Source: an uncultured Acetatifactor sp.
GTDB lineage: Bacteria > Bacillota > Clostridia > Lachnospirales > Lachnospiraceae
NCBI GenBank assembly: GCA_947625255.1
Contig: CANQNT010000003.1
Coordinates: 86,764 to 150,763 of the forward strand
DNA: 64,000 bases
Direction of reading: 5' to 3'
This document shows, one piece after another, positions 36,273-44,442 of this stretch (position 1 is the stretch's first letter; each line of letters opens with the position of its first letter). Below the pieces are notes generated by a model. It had not been told where the DNA came from. It saw nothing but the letters and a program-made list of their open reading frames with translations, and ran no database searches. The position numbers and the translations under genes were made by a program.

Positions 36273-36307
36273 TCTGATGCGCAATAGCATTATCAGATTG
36301 TTTTTTG
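36271..36307 (+). terminator. Terminator after the MmcQ/EVE fragment
   Basis: Stem AATCTGAT (36271-36278) / ATCAGATT (36292-36299) followed by GTTTTTTG; it ends the rightward operon from 33157. Confidence 0.85.
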
Positions 36308-36348
36308 TATGATTATAGGAGCAAATGCTCTTACAGAAGCCCGTCAAA

Positions 36349-36409
36349 ACCAAACGCCTGTCTCTGATACGGCTGACACATTCCAGCCGCCGGAGACGGG
36401 CGTTTTGGT
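36349..36409 (-). terminator. Large hairpin ending the leftward redox operon
   Basis: Long imperfect stem with arms ACCAAACGCCTGTCTC (36349-36364) and GAGACGGGCGTTTTGGT (36393-36409) and an inner GGCTG / CAGCC stem. On the minus strand it follows the MarR fragment at 36515 and is trailed by TTTTGACGGG. Probably the operon's terminator. Confidence 0.6.
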
Positions 36410-36514
36410 CTTATATTTTGAATTTCCGATTATCGCTGCACCGCTGATGTTGTTGTCATGCTTTATGCGGTGTTGTCATTAGAGTATTTAAGAAGGCCTC
36501 TTCGAATCAACGCT

Positions 36515-36706
36515 TTATTTCCCGCCCAGTTTACCGAGCAGCTCGTATAGTATTCCATAGAGAAACTGCGCTTTTTCGGGCTCCATATCTACACAGGCAA
36601 CGAGGCGCTGCGGCACGGAGAGTGCCTTTTCACGCAAGGCAGTTCCTGCGTCGGTTATGGAAACAATCAGGTCGAGTTCGTCGAGGTATTGCTTATACGC
36701 TTTCAC
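36515..36706 (-). pseudogene. C-terminal fragment of a MarR-type regulator
   Basis: About 63 codons: DELDLIVSITDAGTALREKA then LSVPQRLVACVDMEPEKAQF and LYGILYELLGKL, the wing end and dimerisation helices of an OhrR-like MarR protein. The helix-turn-helix part is missing and no good start codon exists. It lies 8 bp downstream of the flavodoxin gene, so it was probably the regulator of the redox operon before a deletion removed its N-terminus. Confidence 0.6.
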
Positions 36707-36714
36707 GCTTCTCC

Positions 36715-37122
36715 TTACGATATGATTCCCCTTGCAAAATCAGCGGCGGCCTTTTGGTCGGCCTCATTCGGTCTGCCCTTATGAAGCATTGCAAAAGCGC
36801 CCCGGCAGAAAAACTCTTCTTTTGCAACAGGGATTTTCTTTTCGGTAAGCAGCTTTTCCACATACTTGCGGGTGGATTTGACGGCGGCGGATGTGCTGAA
36901 ATTCACGACTCTGCCCACAGACACATGGATGCCGCTGATGAATTTTTTTACTTCGTCATCTACATCGAAAGCGTAGGGCGCACTGCCGAGGAACAGGATA
37001 TCCACATCTTCGGCCAGCGGTTCCGACACCGTTTTCGCTTCTACGCCGACAGCCTTTGCAATCGCCTCCGCAATCTTTTTTGTGTTGCCGCCTCTTGAAT
37101 AGTACCGTACTGCAATATTCAT
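36715..37122 (-). CDS. Flavodoxin-domain protein
   Basis: A 135-residue flavodoxin-like fold. The FMN phosphate loop is YYSRGGNTKKIAEAIAKAV and the second loop is FLGSAPYAFDVDDEV. It is the fourth gene of an operon with glutathione peroxidase, a TSCPD protein and another flavodoxin. It may transfer electrons to reductive enzymes or act as a quinone-type reductase; the partner is unknown. Confidence 0.85.
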   Translation of the reverse strand: MNIAVRYYSRGGNTKKIAEAIAKAVGVEAKTVSEPLAEDVDILFLGSAPYAFDVDDEVKKFISGIHVSVGRVVNFSTSAAVKSTRKYVEKLLTEKKIPVAKEEFFCRGAFAMLHKGRPNEADQKAAADFARGIIS

Positions 37123-37134
37123 GTCAACCCCACC

Positions 37135-37614
37135 TCACCCCAGCGACATGATCCACTTTTTCCATGTACCGCTGTTTTGTATGCCATGCACAACGATCCC
37201 TTCTTCCAACGCCCCCTCACTGTTCGCGCTGGCCTTTAAGTCAGACAGTGCATTTTCAAATCCGCTGCTGCCGGACGTCGCAAAGAGAATAATTCTTTTT
37301 CCCGAAAAATCGTAACTCTCCAAAAACGTATTGATGATTGTCGGCGCGGTGTACCACCAAATGGGGAAACCGAGGAAAAGCACGTCACAATCTGCAACAG
37401 GGGCGTTTTTATCTGCCATTTTGGGACGAGAGGACTTGTCTTTCATTTCGATGGAACTGCGGGAGTTCTGATCCTGCCAGTTCAAGTCAGCCTGTGTGTA
37501 GGGAACTTCGGGACGGATTTCATAAAGTTCTGCACCCGCAATTTCCGCGATCTTCTTTGCCGCATCAGCGGTCACACCGCTGGCGCTGAAATAGGCTACT
37601 AATACTTTACTCAT
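37135..37614 (-). CDS. Flavodoxin
   Basis: A 159-residue flavodoxin_4-type protein with the FMN loop [19 protein letters not shown], the region [17 protein letters not shown], and [20 protein letters not shown], the aromatic pair stacking on the isoalloxazine ring. Related YwqN/flavodoxin proteins act as NAD(P)H-dependent reductases. It follows the TSCPD gene after 21 bp. Confidence 0.92.
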   Translation of the reverse strand: MSKVLVAYFSASGVTADAAKKIAEIAGAELYEIRPEVPYTQADLNWQDQNSRSSIEMKDKSSRPKMADKNAPVADCDVLFLGFPIWWYTAPTIINTFLESYDFSGKRIILFATSGSSGFENALSDLKASANSEGALEEGIVVHGIQNSGTWKKWIMSLG

Positions 37615-37635
37615 TTTTCTACCTCCAGATATAAA

Positions 37636-37902
37636 TTAAGATACCTGCTGTTCGGCTTCATAGGCTGCCCGGACTGCACGGGCCAGCTGGTCTGCACAGG
37701 AAGTTGGTCTGCGTCCGCAGAGAACGCCTGATAACTTTTCCGCGATCTGTTCCACCGTCCAGCCCTCGATAAGCAGGGGAATGGCTTTCAGATTTCCGTT
37801 GCAGCCGCCCATGAAACTGACATTATGTACCACATCCCCGTCCAAATCCAGACTGATCAGCTGCGAGCAGGTATTTTCGGTCCTATAGTCATAATGGAAC
37901 AT
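37636..37902 (-). CDS. TIGR03905 family TSCPD-domain protein
   Basis: An 88-residue protein with the named TSCPD-like end TSCADQLARAVRAAYE, and NTCSQLISLDLDGDVVHNVS then FMGGCNGNLKAIPLLIEGW, the TIGR03905 pattern with three conserved cysteines (NTCS, GGCN, LCGRRPTSC has two). The domain is otherwise found at the end of class II ribonucleotide reductases; stand-alone forms have no known function but suggest metal or redox binding. The ATG overlaps the glutathione peroxidase stop by one base (TAATG). Confidence 0.9.
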   Translation of the reverse strand: MFHYDYRTENTCSQLISLDLDGDVVHNVSFMGGCNGNLKAIPLLIEGWTVEQIAEKLSGVLCGRRPTSCADQLARAVRAAYEAEQQVS

Positions 37903-38441
37903 TACAGCACCTCCTCAACCTTTGCCTTTACCTTGTCAAGCGATTCGGTCGGCTCAAAGCGTGCGGCGATTTCCCCACTGCGGTCAATCAGAAACTTCGT
38001 GAAGTTCCATTTGATTTTGCCGTTGTTTTTATAGTCGCTGTCCATCTTCTTCACGACCGGCTTGAGAATCAACCCCATCGGGCCGGAAAACCCGGCAAAT
38101 GTGGTATTCTCCGTCAGATATTTGTAGAGCGGGATCGCATTTTCACCGTTTACATCGATCTTGGCGAACTGTGGAAAGGTGATGCCATACCGTCCGGTGC
38201 AGAAGCTATGGATCTCCTCGTCGCTGCCCGGAGCCTGCTCCCCGAACTGGTTGCAGGGGAAGTCGAGGATTTCCAGGCCATCCTTCTGATGAAGCTCGTA
38301 CAAGTCTTGAAGCTCGTCATACTGCGGTGTAAATCCGCATCCGGTCGCCGTGTTCACAATGAGAAGAACTTTCCCTTTGTAATCAGCAAGCGGCACCTCG
38401 CTCCCGTCCTGTGTTTTGATCTTGAAATCGTAGATGTTCAT
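37902..38441 (-). CDS. Glutathione peroxidase family protein (Cys type)
   Basis: A 179-residue thioredoxin-fold peroxidase that reduces peroxides. The catalytic cysteine is in NTATGCGFTPQYDEL, the glutamine and tryptophan of the family in DFPCNQFGEQAPG and KIKWNFTKFLIDRSG. The resolving cysteine in FPCNQF suggests thioredoxin dependence. I use the ATG at 38441, seven bases after GGAGG, rather than the one 18 bases upstream. First gene of the redox operon, with its promoter at 38496-38524. Confidence 0.93.
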   Translation of the reverse strand: MNIYDFKIKTQDGSEVPLADYKGKVLLIVNTATGCGFTPQYDELQDLYELHQKDGLEILDFPCNQFGEQAPGSDEEIHSFCTGRYGITFPQFAKIDVNGENAIPLYKYLTENTTFAGFSGPMGLILKPVVKKMDSDYKNNGKIKWNFTKFLIDRSGEIAARFEPTESLDKVKAKVEEVL

Positions 38442-38495
38442 ATCATTGCCTCCGTTCATTTTCGCATGATTTAATCTCGCGCTATTGATATGAGT

Positions 38496-38524
38496 ATTCT
38501 AAATTGGCGATGCAGGAATGTCAA
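38496..38524 (-). promoter_or_regulatory. Promoter of the redox operon
   Basis: Minus-strand TTGACA (38519-38524) and TAGAAT (38496-38501) at 17-bp spacing, about 55 bp before the glutathione peroxidase start. Confidence 0.8.
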
Positions 38525-38892
38525 GACGGTCTTTGGAAAATTCACAGAAAAGTCACAAACGGTTTCGTGTTGTCTGTTTCGAGAAATTGTTACCTAAAAG
38601 CGGCAGTAAGAATTGTCCGGTTCCGTCTCTCCAACTTAGGGTAAATTAATTTTATTGCCCAACTGTCCTTTCGTGGTTACAGATTTTGCCTATCCATAAG
38701 GTAAATACTATCTGTGAACACTTAGACGTAAACGAAAAAAGGTTAGGAAACAGCGACTTAACATTTCTGTTTTCCTAACCTTTTTTGCACCCGAAACCGT
38801 CAGCTGACAGTTGATAAGTTCGATTAGTTCCTTATCACTATCAAGCCAAACGTTTACGGGCTTTGCAACTGCCGCTCCTGCGGCGGAATTCA
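38525..38892. other. Non-coding stretch with strong bidirectional-type terminator
   Basis: No gene is supported; the minus-strand open frame across 38708-38950 is a tRNA-derived shadow. A strong hairpin has arms 38735-38753 (six A then GGTTAGGAAACAG) and 38767-38786 (complement ending in six T), so it terminates in both directions; it most likely ends transcription of the truncated tRNA gene region. The rest is featureless. Confidence 0.6.
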
Positions 38893-38954
<62 letters not shown>

Positions 38955-38955
<1 letters not shown>

Positions 38956-38970
38956 ACGGTTACAACCGTA
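38955..38970. repeat. Palindrome at the tRNA-Asn / element junction
   Basis: TACGGTT and AACCGTA arms separated by AC, directly where tRNA-Asn similarity ends. It may be the half-site of a recombinase attachment site. Confidence 0.55.
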
Positions 38971-39207
38971 AAATCAGGGATAAAATATGTGCCCCAAACG
39001 GCACGAGGAGATTTTTATCTGTTCAAGTCGTTTTCAACCTTCATTTTCGACGGAGATCAGTGTACCACGAATATAGCTTTCCGTCAAGAGAAAACTTATG
39101 TTTTTTTACGGTTTTTTTCGTCCCTGATCCAGATAAAATGCATATGATATGAATTACAGACCGAAACGGCCAGGAATGATAGAGCAAGGCGGGGATCTCC
39201 CCGCCTA

Positions 39208-40836
39208 TCAGACCGGGACGCGTTCCTTCGGTTTTTCTTCCAGAAGCATCCCATCCGCCCATTCAGCACAGAACTGCTGATAGGTCATATTCATCTCTAC
39301 TGTGATATTATACTCTCTGTCTACTTCGATGCGGTTGAACAGATGTCCGGCGATCATCTTCTTCTCTTCCATCGACGCCGCGTCAAATTCCTCCGCCCAG
39401 CTCTTGAACTGGTTGTAAGCCGGGGAGATTTTGTCCACCCCCTGCTTCTTCCTTGCCTCTTCCTCTTTCAGGCTGGAAAGTTCCTTTTCAGAATCAGAGA
39501 TCCTTGTCTTCAAAGTTCCTATTGCCTGGGAAAGATCCTCCGCAGTATAGACGCTGTCGCCGGTAAGGCTCTTCCCGATCTCCAGCTGGAGTTTGTCAAG
39601 CTGCGTCCGGCTCTTCCTCAGTTCCATCTCCAGCTTCCTCTGCTTCGCCCGGTTCCCGGCCATCTGCCTTTTGAACATCTCCTGGATCCGGTCTTCCTCA
39701 GGCGCCCCAGCCATGCTGGAGAAAAGCTTCTGCATAAGCCGGCAGACCTTTTCGTCCACCTGGTCCGCCTGATACGTCACCCGTCCGTCACACTCTACCA
39801 GTTTGCGCGCTTTGTGGTAACAGCAGTATTTCAGCTGGTCCACCGCATAAACGCTTCCGTCCGCCCTCGTGTAACTGTCCTTATACCTCATGGTCGTCAT
39901 CCTGCCGCCGCAGTGGGCACAGAACACATTCCCGGAAAGCATCGCCGCACTCTTGGTCTGCATCGCAATGTGCCGCTTTTCCTCATTCGCGTTGTTCCTC
40001 TGCTCCAGTATGTAAAGGATCTTTTCATAATCCTCTTCACTCCTGATCTGCAGCGCTGCAAGCGCCGGAGAAGTCGAACCGTCCTCCAGTCTGCCGCAGT
40101 AATAAGGATCTTTCAGTATCCGGCTGATCTTGATGCTGGTGAACTTCCCGCCATTCTTCGCCTTATACCCATGCTTGTTCAGGTAATCCGCCAGCCTCCA
40201 GGAGCCGTAGCCCTTGTTAATGGTCATATCATCGATCACCGCAAGCACTTCCCGCTCGTCCGGGTCAATCTCATACTTCCTGATCTTCTGGTTCTTCCGG
40301 TTCACCTGCCCGCTGTCCGCCAGTCTGTACCCGAACCTTACCGGACCGCCGGTGTAGCAACCATCCATGATCATCTGCTGCATTTTATTTTGGATACGGA
40401 TGGAAGTCTTTTCACTCTCTCCCGACGCCTGCCAGAAGCGGATGTAATTGGTCAGCTTGTCAACGTGGGTTTCAAACCTCTGCTGCCCCTCCTGGCTGCT
40501 CCACACCTCAATGCCATGCTTCACGAACCATTCCACAATGAAAGGCGTCTCGTCGTCGATTCTTCCGATCCGGTCAAACATGAATACCAAGAGCACGTCA
40601 AATTCCCCTTTAAGCGCCGCCTCCTTCAGGTCCTGGATCGCATCTCGTTTCTCGGCGGATACCTTGTATCCAGAAATGCCCATCTCGGAAAATTCCTTCA
40701 CGATCTCCCATTCATGCTGTCTGTCGGCAAATTCATGGCAGGCATTCTTCTGCATTGGGATGTCCGCCTGGTTCTTATCATTCCTGTCCACCTGCTTCTT
40801 CGTAGACACTCTGTATAATGTATAAACCCGTTTCAT
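39208..40836 (-). CDS. Large serine recombinase (TnpX/TndX-like)
   Basis: A 542-residue serine integrase that would insert and excise the element. The catalytic domain starts MKRVYTLYRVSTKKQ with the nucleophile Ser9, followed by FMFDRIGRIDDETPFIVEWF. The recombinase domain has GGPVRFGYRL and YGSWRLADYLNKHGYKAKNG. The zinc ribbon has FCAHCGGRMTTM and YCCYHKARKLVECDG, and a coiled coil spans about 390-450. I chose the ATG at 40836 because AGGAGG precedes it. The gene ends 240 bp from a truncated tRNA-Asn. Closest in layout to Tn4451-type recombinases. Confidence 0.92.
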   Translation of the reverse strand: MKRVYTLYRVSTKKQVDRNDKNQADIPMQKNACHEFADRQHEWEIVKEFSEMGISGYKVSAEKRDAIQDLKEAALKGEFDVLLVFMFDRIGRIDDETPFIVEWFVKHGIEVWSSQEGQQRFETHVDKLTNYIRFWQASGESEKTSIRIQNKMQQMIMDGCYTGGPVRFGYRLADSGQVNRKNQKIRKYEIDPDEREVLAVIDDMTINKGYGSWRLADYLNKHGYKAKNGGKFTSIKISRILKDPYYCGRLEDGSTSPALAALQIRSEEDYEKILYILEQRNNANEEKRHIAMQTKSAAMLSGNVFCAHCGGRMTTMRYKDSYTRADGSVYAVDQLKYCCYHKARKLVECDGRVTYQADQVDEKVCRLMQKLFSSMAGAPEEDRIQEMFKRQMAGNRAKQRKLEMELRKSRTQLDKLQLEIGKSLTGDSVYTAEDLSQAIGTLKTRISDSEKELSSLKEEEARKKQGVDKISPAYNQFKSWAEEFDAASMEEKKMIAGHLFNRIEVDREYNITVEMNMTYQQFCAEWADGMLLEEKPKERVPV

Positions 40837-41024
40837 AACGCCACCTCCTGTACCACCATACAAATATGTAGAAAGTCGCGTTACTTTGGCCTGTATTCGG
40901 TTTTCAAGGTACATTCGTCCGGACTCCCCTCCAATAGATATCCTGCAACTATATAATACACCACTTCCATGATATTGTCACGGATGCCGCCACAGGTAAC
41001 CGAAACACTTTTTCTTTGGCCCGA

Positions 41025-41234
41025 TCATTCGTCTGCCGTTTCCGGAAAGACCGTCCGCAGCCGCCCTGCGTAAGACGATGTCAGGATATCCTGTATCTTC
41101 TTTTTGACACCTTCTGTCCCTGCGGCGCTGAACCTTACCGTCACCACGTCATCTCCAAGACGGACACTCAGCACGGGGGATTCCGCAGGGCTTTCCTTTA
41201 CACTTACCTCTGACCCTTTCATCTTCATATTCAT
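41025..41234 (-). CDS. TnpW family transposon-encoded protein
   Basis: A 69-residue protein with the TnpW pattern PVLSVRLGDDVVTVRFSAAG then TEGVKKKIQDILTSSY, found in Tn4451-like elements of Clostridia. The ATG at 41234 is preferred; AAAGGG lies upstream. It lies 19 bp downstream of the MazF gene and upstream of the recombinase. Function is unknown. Confidence 0.78.
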   Translation of the reverse strand: MNMKMKGSEVSVKESPAESPVLSVRLGDDVVTVRFSAAGTEGVKKKIQDILTSSYAGRLRTVFPETADE

Positions 41235-41253
41235 AAGCGCATACCCTTTCCCG

Positions 41254-41664
41254 TCAAGGCGCTTCCACCGTTTCCGGCAGCATATCCGTGTCATCCAGTC
41301 CCAGGCTGACCCTCAGCGCCGCATCGATCTGCTCCATCTGCCCTTCCGTCATCTTCCCAACATAATAACGGATGCGGCGCTTGTCAATCGTCCTGACCTG
41401 CTCCAGCATGAACAAGGACACCTCGGCCAGCCCCTCCACGTCCCCCAGCACCACGTGGGTAGGCTGTGTCGGTTTCTTATAAATCCTTTTTGTTGCCGGC
41501 GCAACAATGATGGTCTGGGAAAACGTGTTCCCCATATCATTCTGAAGAACCACAACCGGACGGATTCCCCCCTGCTCCGACCCTACATACGGATTTAAGT
41601 CGGCATAGAAGATATCCCCCCTGTGGAACTCCCGGTTGTCCTGGTGTTTAGGCTTCGTGTACAT
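41254..41664 (-). CDS. PemK/MazF family toxin-like endoribonuclease
   Basis: A 136-residue MazF-fold protein with FHRGDIFYADLNPYVGSEQG, IRPVVVLQNDMGN and IIVAPATKRIYKKPTQPTHV, the motifs holding the RNA-cleaving Arg and Thr. The ATG at 41664 follows AGAGG; the frame is open 26 codons further. No MazE-type antitoxin is adjacent: the next gene upstream is a sigma-like protein and the one downstream is TnpW. Similar lone MazF-like genes occur in clostridial elements. Confidence 0.88.
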   Translation of the reverse strand: MYTKPKHQDNREFHRGDIFYADLNPYVGSEQGGIRPVVVLQNDMGNTFSQTIIVAPATKRIYKKPTQPTHVVLGDVEGLAEVSLFMLEQVRTIDKRRIRYYVGKMTEGQMEQIDAALRVSLGLDDTDMLPETVEAP

Positions 41665-41857
41665 ATGATTTTCCTCTCTTTCCCGTACCGTGTTGTACCC
41701 GTTCTCCGAGATGGCTTCTGTTCTAAATCTCTGAACTGCCATATACCAGACCCCGGCCGCCTGCGGCTACACTTCCGGCATACCGTCAGAACAACCGTAG
41801 CAGATCCGTGGCAGGTCATGAAGCCCTCTCATGGGGTAGCCGATGGGAAAAAGCGAA
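41665..41857. other. Spacer between sigma-like and MazF genes
   Basis: 193 bp with no supported gene; an antitoxin-sized open frame was looked for on both strands and not found. Confidence 0.5.
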
Positions 41858-42355
41858 TCACAACCCTAAAATACAATTCTTAATAGTTTTTTTAAGCCGA
41901 CAGATCTTTTTACTGATGTTCTGCTGCGTGCTTCCCTGCATACGGGCAATTTCTGATGCCGAATATCCCTCAATAATCCACAGCGTGAGAATTTCCTTGT
42001 CAGAGTCAGGAAGCCCGGATATGCACCGGTAGAGAACCGGTGCATCAATCTTCTCAACCCAGGAATACCTTCCCATAATGCCAGCATCGTCCAGTTCCAC
42101 CGAAAAACTTGGCAGAAACCGCAGAAACAGCGCACTGTTTCCTTCGTCTGCAATATCCCCGTCATCAAAAAACACCTGCGGCCCCACCTCCTGGGTATGT
42201 TCAGCATATCTGCGGTTGCTGTTGAATACCCCATGGTCAAATTCATACATGGCATCAATCGACGCCTCATCCATACCAGCAGCGGCATATTCCTTGCGCA
42301 GCCGCTTCCATTCTTCCTCAAATTTCTTCCACTCATATCCTTTATTAAATTTCAT
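41858..42355 (-). CDS. Sigma-70 region 4-like protein of the mobile element
   Basis: A 165-residue protein of mobile-element sigma-like type. The C-terminal third is a sigma region 4 helix-turn-helix: LPDSDKEILTLWIIEGYSAS then EIARMQGSTQQNISKKICRL. The N-terminal part is acidic and helical (WKKFEEEWKRLRKEYAAAGM), without a recognisable region 2. It may activate element genes by acting as an alternate sigma or as a plain DNA-binding protein. The ATG at 42355 follows GGAGG, which is directly preceded by a long hairpin. Confidence 0.8.
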   Translation of the reverse strand: MKFNKGYEWKKFEEEWKRLRKEYAAAGMDEASIDAMYEFDHGVFNSNRRYAEHTQEVGPQVFFDDGDIADEGNSALFLRFLPSFSVELDDAGIMGRYSWVEKIDAPVLYRCISGLPDSDKEILTLWIIEGYSASEIARMQGSTQQNISKKICRLKKTIKNCILGL

Positions 42356-42717
42356 TCCGTAACCTCCGATTTTTTGAAAAGTTGATAAGTTTCAAAAAAA
42401 TCAGGGTCACGGGTATCTGGCGGCGTAAGCCAGCCAGCAATCAATGATTGACACCATCGCTTCGCTCCTTTTCGGAGCGAAACACATCCAAAGTGGGCAA
42501 AAAAAATAGCCCGACATCCGCCAAGGGAATACAATTATCCCTTTGGCTGGATGCCCGGCTATTTGGAGCGCATTCTTACCACCCTAGATATATCTCTGGC
42601 ATATCTTCGGAGGAATTTCCATCCCAGAACGTGATAAGGCCCTTTGCTCGGTGTCAATCCATGTCGTTATTTTTAGATGCGTTTCGCACTCTTTCCTAGG
42701 TTACGTTTCCTCCCCTG
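42356..42717 (-). other. Gap with two strong hairpins, one a terminator
   Basis: No gene is firmly supported; a 60-codon minus frame ending at 42352 lacks a clear start. Hairpin 1 (42368-42403) pairs GATTTTTTGAAA with TTTCAAAAAAATC and on the minus strand ends right at the GGAGG of the sigma-like gene. Hairpin 2 (42504-42564) pairs AAATAGCCCG with CGGGCTATTT-type arms through several bulges and is followed on the minus strand by eight T, a terminator for the zinc-ribbon operon. A small TTCGCTCC / GGAGCGAA stem lies between them. Confidence 0.65.
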
Positions 42718-42912
42718 TCAAATCCTCGCTTTCCGCAAGGCAAGGTTCATATTGACCAGCCTGCCACATTTTTGGCATTTGATCTGAATCTCCCCATCAC
42801 ATCTTCCCAGCTTCTCATACAGTTTTCTCCCACAGTAAGGGCATTTACGGATGACCCGCGCTCCCGTTATCCTCTCGGCTTTCTTTACTTGTCTGCTTCC
42901 AGTTTCAATCAT
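42718..42912 (-). CDS. Small zinc-ribbon protein
   Basis: A 64-residue protein with RKCPYCGRKLYEKLGRCDGE and IQIKCQKCGRLVNMNL: two CxxC pairs that should bind one zinc, similar in shape to Com-type or other mobile-element zinc ribbons. The ATG at 42912 overlaps the end of the ImmA/IrrE gene by eight bases, so translation is coupled. Function is unknown; nucleic-acid binding is likely. Confidence 0.7.
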   Translation of the reverse strand: MIETGSRQVKKAERITGARVIRKCPYCGRKLYEKLGRCDGEIQIKCQKCGRLVNMNLALRKARI

Positions 42913-43624
42913 CAATCTTGTCCTTCCGTCCATCTCCAGGTACAACAGGGCTTGACAAAATCTTTTCATCCAACAGCCCCAACCTCTTCATCCGTATCGC
43001 TAACGCTTTCCTGGACACGCCCAGGTAAGTGGCGATATCACAAAATCTTTCAAAATCCTTTGCCTTGCTGGCAGGGCTTGCTCTATCCGGCTGTTTTTCC
43101 AGCCCAAACATGCTCATACAGCCACGAAGTGTCTTGGCAGGCATAATAATCGCCGCAGCCATTACATTCGCTTGCCATTCCTCCCAATCCCTCGCCTGTT
43201 TCGCATCCCGATACATGATACGCATCCGGCGATTTAAGGAATTTCGATAGTCCTCCGGGTAAAGCCGGACAAGAACGTGGTGGGCAAGCTCATGGGCGGC
43301 CGTAAAATTATGCCGTCCAGTCTTGTCCGCATCCAGCAGGGAATTGTCAATGACGATATCCCGGCCCGTCAACTGTACTTGGTAAGGTTCGCCATCCTCA
43401 CCGCACACTTCCAGTTCCATCTCCTGAAAACATGCCACGCCCAATATGGAGCCGTCCACGCTGAGTGGCAAATAGCTGATTTCCAGCCCCAAGACCACCT
43501 TTGCCAGAGCCACCGGGTCAACCGGCGCGGGCATCGTCCCCACACGGGGAACCGTCTGATAATACTGATTCACAACCGTGCCGCCTATCCTCTCCAAATC
43601 AGCACGGGAAAGATACTTAGACAT
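42905..43624 (-). CDS. ImmA/IrrE family metallopeptidase (leftward gene of the switch)
   Basis: A 239-residue protein with the zinc peptidase motif FTAAHELAHHVLVRLYPED (HExxH near residue 113) and a helical C-terminus with FCDIATYLGVSRKALAIRMK, a helix-turn-helix-like stretch typical of the family. ImmA peptidases cut XRE-type repressors to switch on integrative elements. It is transcribed leftward from a consensus promoter facing the XRE gene. A second ImmA/IrrE gene follows the XRE gene, so the element has two. Confidence 0.9.
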   Translation of the reverse strand: MSKYLSRADLERIGGTVVNQYYQTVPRVGTMPAPVDPVALAKVVLGLEISYLPLSVDGSILGVACFQEMELEVCGEDGEPYQVQLTGRDIVIDNSLLDADKTGRHNFTAAHELAHHVLVRLYPEDYRNSLNRRMRIMYRDAKQARDWEEWQANVMAAAIIMPAKTLRGCMSMFGLEKQPDRASPASKAKDFERFCDIATYLGVSRKALAIRMKRLGLLDEKILSSPVVPGDGRKDKIDD

Positions 43625-43780
43625 TTTCTACCCCCTTTGAATCTTTGCTTCCACAAACCATTTATAGTTTTCTTCATAATACGTGACAGCCTCCTTTCCG
43701 CAAATCATGCAGGTATGGCGCAAGCCTGCGCCTCCGGCCTTTCGGCCTGCTCGAAATCAAAAGTTTTATTCCAAATCCTC

Positions 43781-43878
43781 TTGACATCTTCTAACTTCCG
43801 ATTTATAATTAATCCGAAGTTAGCTTCCGATTGTATTATATCATTAATCGGAAGTTTGTCAATAGTTAATCGGAAGTT
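43781..43878. promoter_or_regulatory. Divergent promoters with five XRE operator half-sites
   Basis: Rightward promoter: TTGACA 43781-43786, TATAAT 43804-43809, 17-bp spacing. Leftward promoter: TTGACA complement at 43857-43862, TATAAT complement at 43835-43840, 16-bp spacing. Five copies of the 11-mer AACTTCCGATT or its complement lie at about 43793-43803, 43811-43821 (one mismatch), 43822-43832 (one mismatch), 43846-43856 and 43868-43878. They overlap both promoters, as expected for repressor operators. Confidence 0.88.
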
Positions 43879-43907
43879 ATTAAAATTTTTTTGAAAGGTG
43901 GTATGAC

Positions 43908-44363
43908 ATGACTTTCGGAGAAAAAGTAAAAGAAGCACGATTGGCGTTAAATCTCTCCCAAACGGAACTTTCAAAAATGACGGGCATCTCGGAGCGTTCC
44001 CTCTATACCTACGAACAGCTGGGGGCGATTCCCCGCATGAGCTACGTGCAAAAGCTGGCAGAGGCTCTAAATGTCACTTCCTCTTATCTGATGGACGAAG
44101 CGGAAAGCAACCCCCAGAGTCACTTGGATGAAGAATTATTTGTCTCTTCTGCAAAATCGCAGTATGGGTACAAAGGAGCAAGGGAAGCGCAGGAGGTCAT
44201 CAGGCGCACAAAAGCCCTCCTTGCCGGCGGTGATTTGGATGATGCTGCAAAGGAAGTTTTCTTCCGTGCGCTGATGGAAGCCTATCTGGAATCCAAGGCG
44301 GATGCGAGTGCGAAATTCACCCCGAAAAAATATCGGAAGCATCCTACCGAGGACAAACGATAA
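43908..44363 (+). CDS. XRE family repressor of the mobile element
   Basis: A 151-residue protein. Residues 1-65 are a Cro/CI-type helix-turn-helix (LALNLSQTELSKMTGISERS and YVQKLAEALNVTSSYLMD); the rest is a helical, charged C-terminal part with ALLAGGDLDDAAKEVFFRAL. It starts with AAAGGTGG upstream. Its own promoter region has five repeated half-sites. Probably the element's repressor, whose removal (by an ImmA-type peptidase in related elements) starts excision and transfer. Confidence 0.92.
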   Translation: MTFGEKVKEARLALNLSQTELSKMTGISERSLYTYEQLGAIPRMSYVQKLAEALNVTSSYLMDEAESNPQSHLDEELFVSSAKSQYGYKGAREAQEVIRRTKALLAGGDLDDAAKEVFFRALMEAYLESKADASAKFTPKKYRKHPTEDKR

Positions 44364-44442
44364 TCTGGCGGAAATTTTGGAGACGCCACTTATGGCAGAC
44401 TGTACATATGGATTGTTTCAGTTGCTTCGGAGGTGATACGAA

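Noticed and set aside
42352..42534. 60-codon minus-strand frame ending at the sigma-like gene
   Set aside because: It crosses two hairpins, and no convincing start with a ribosome binding site is present.
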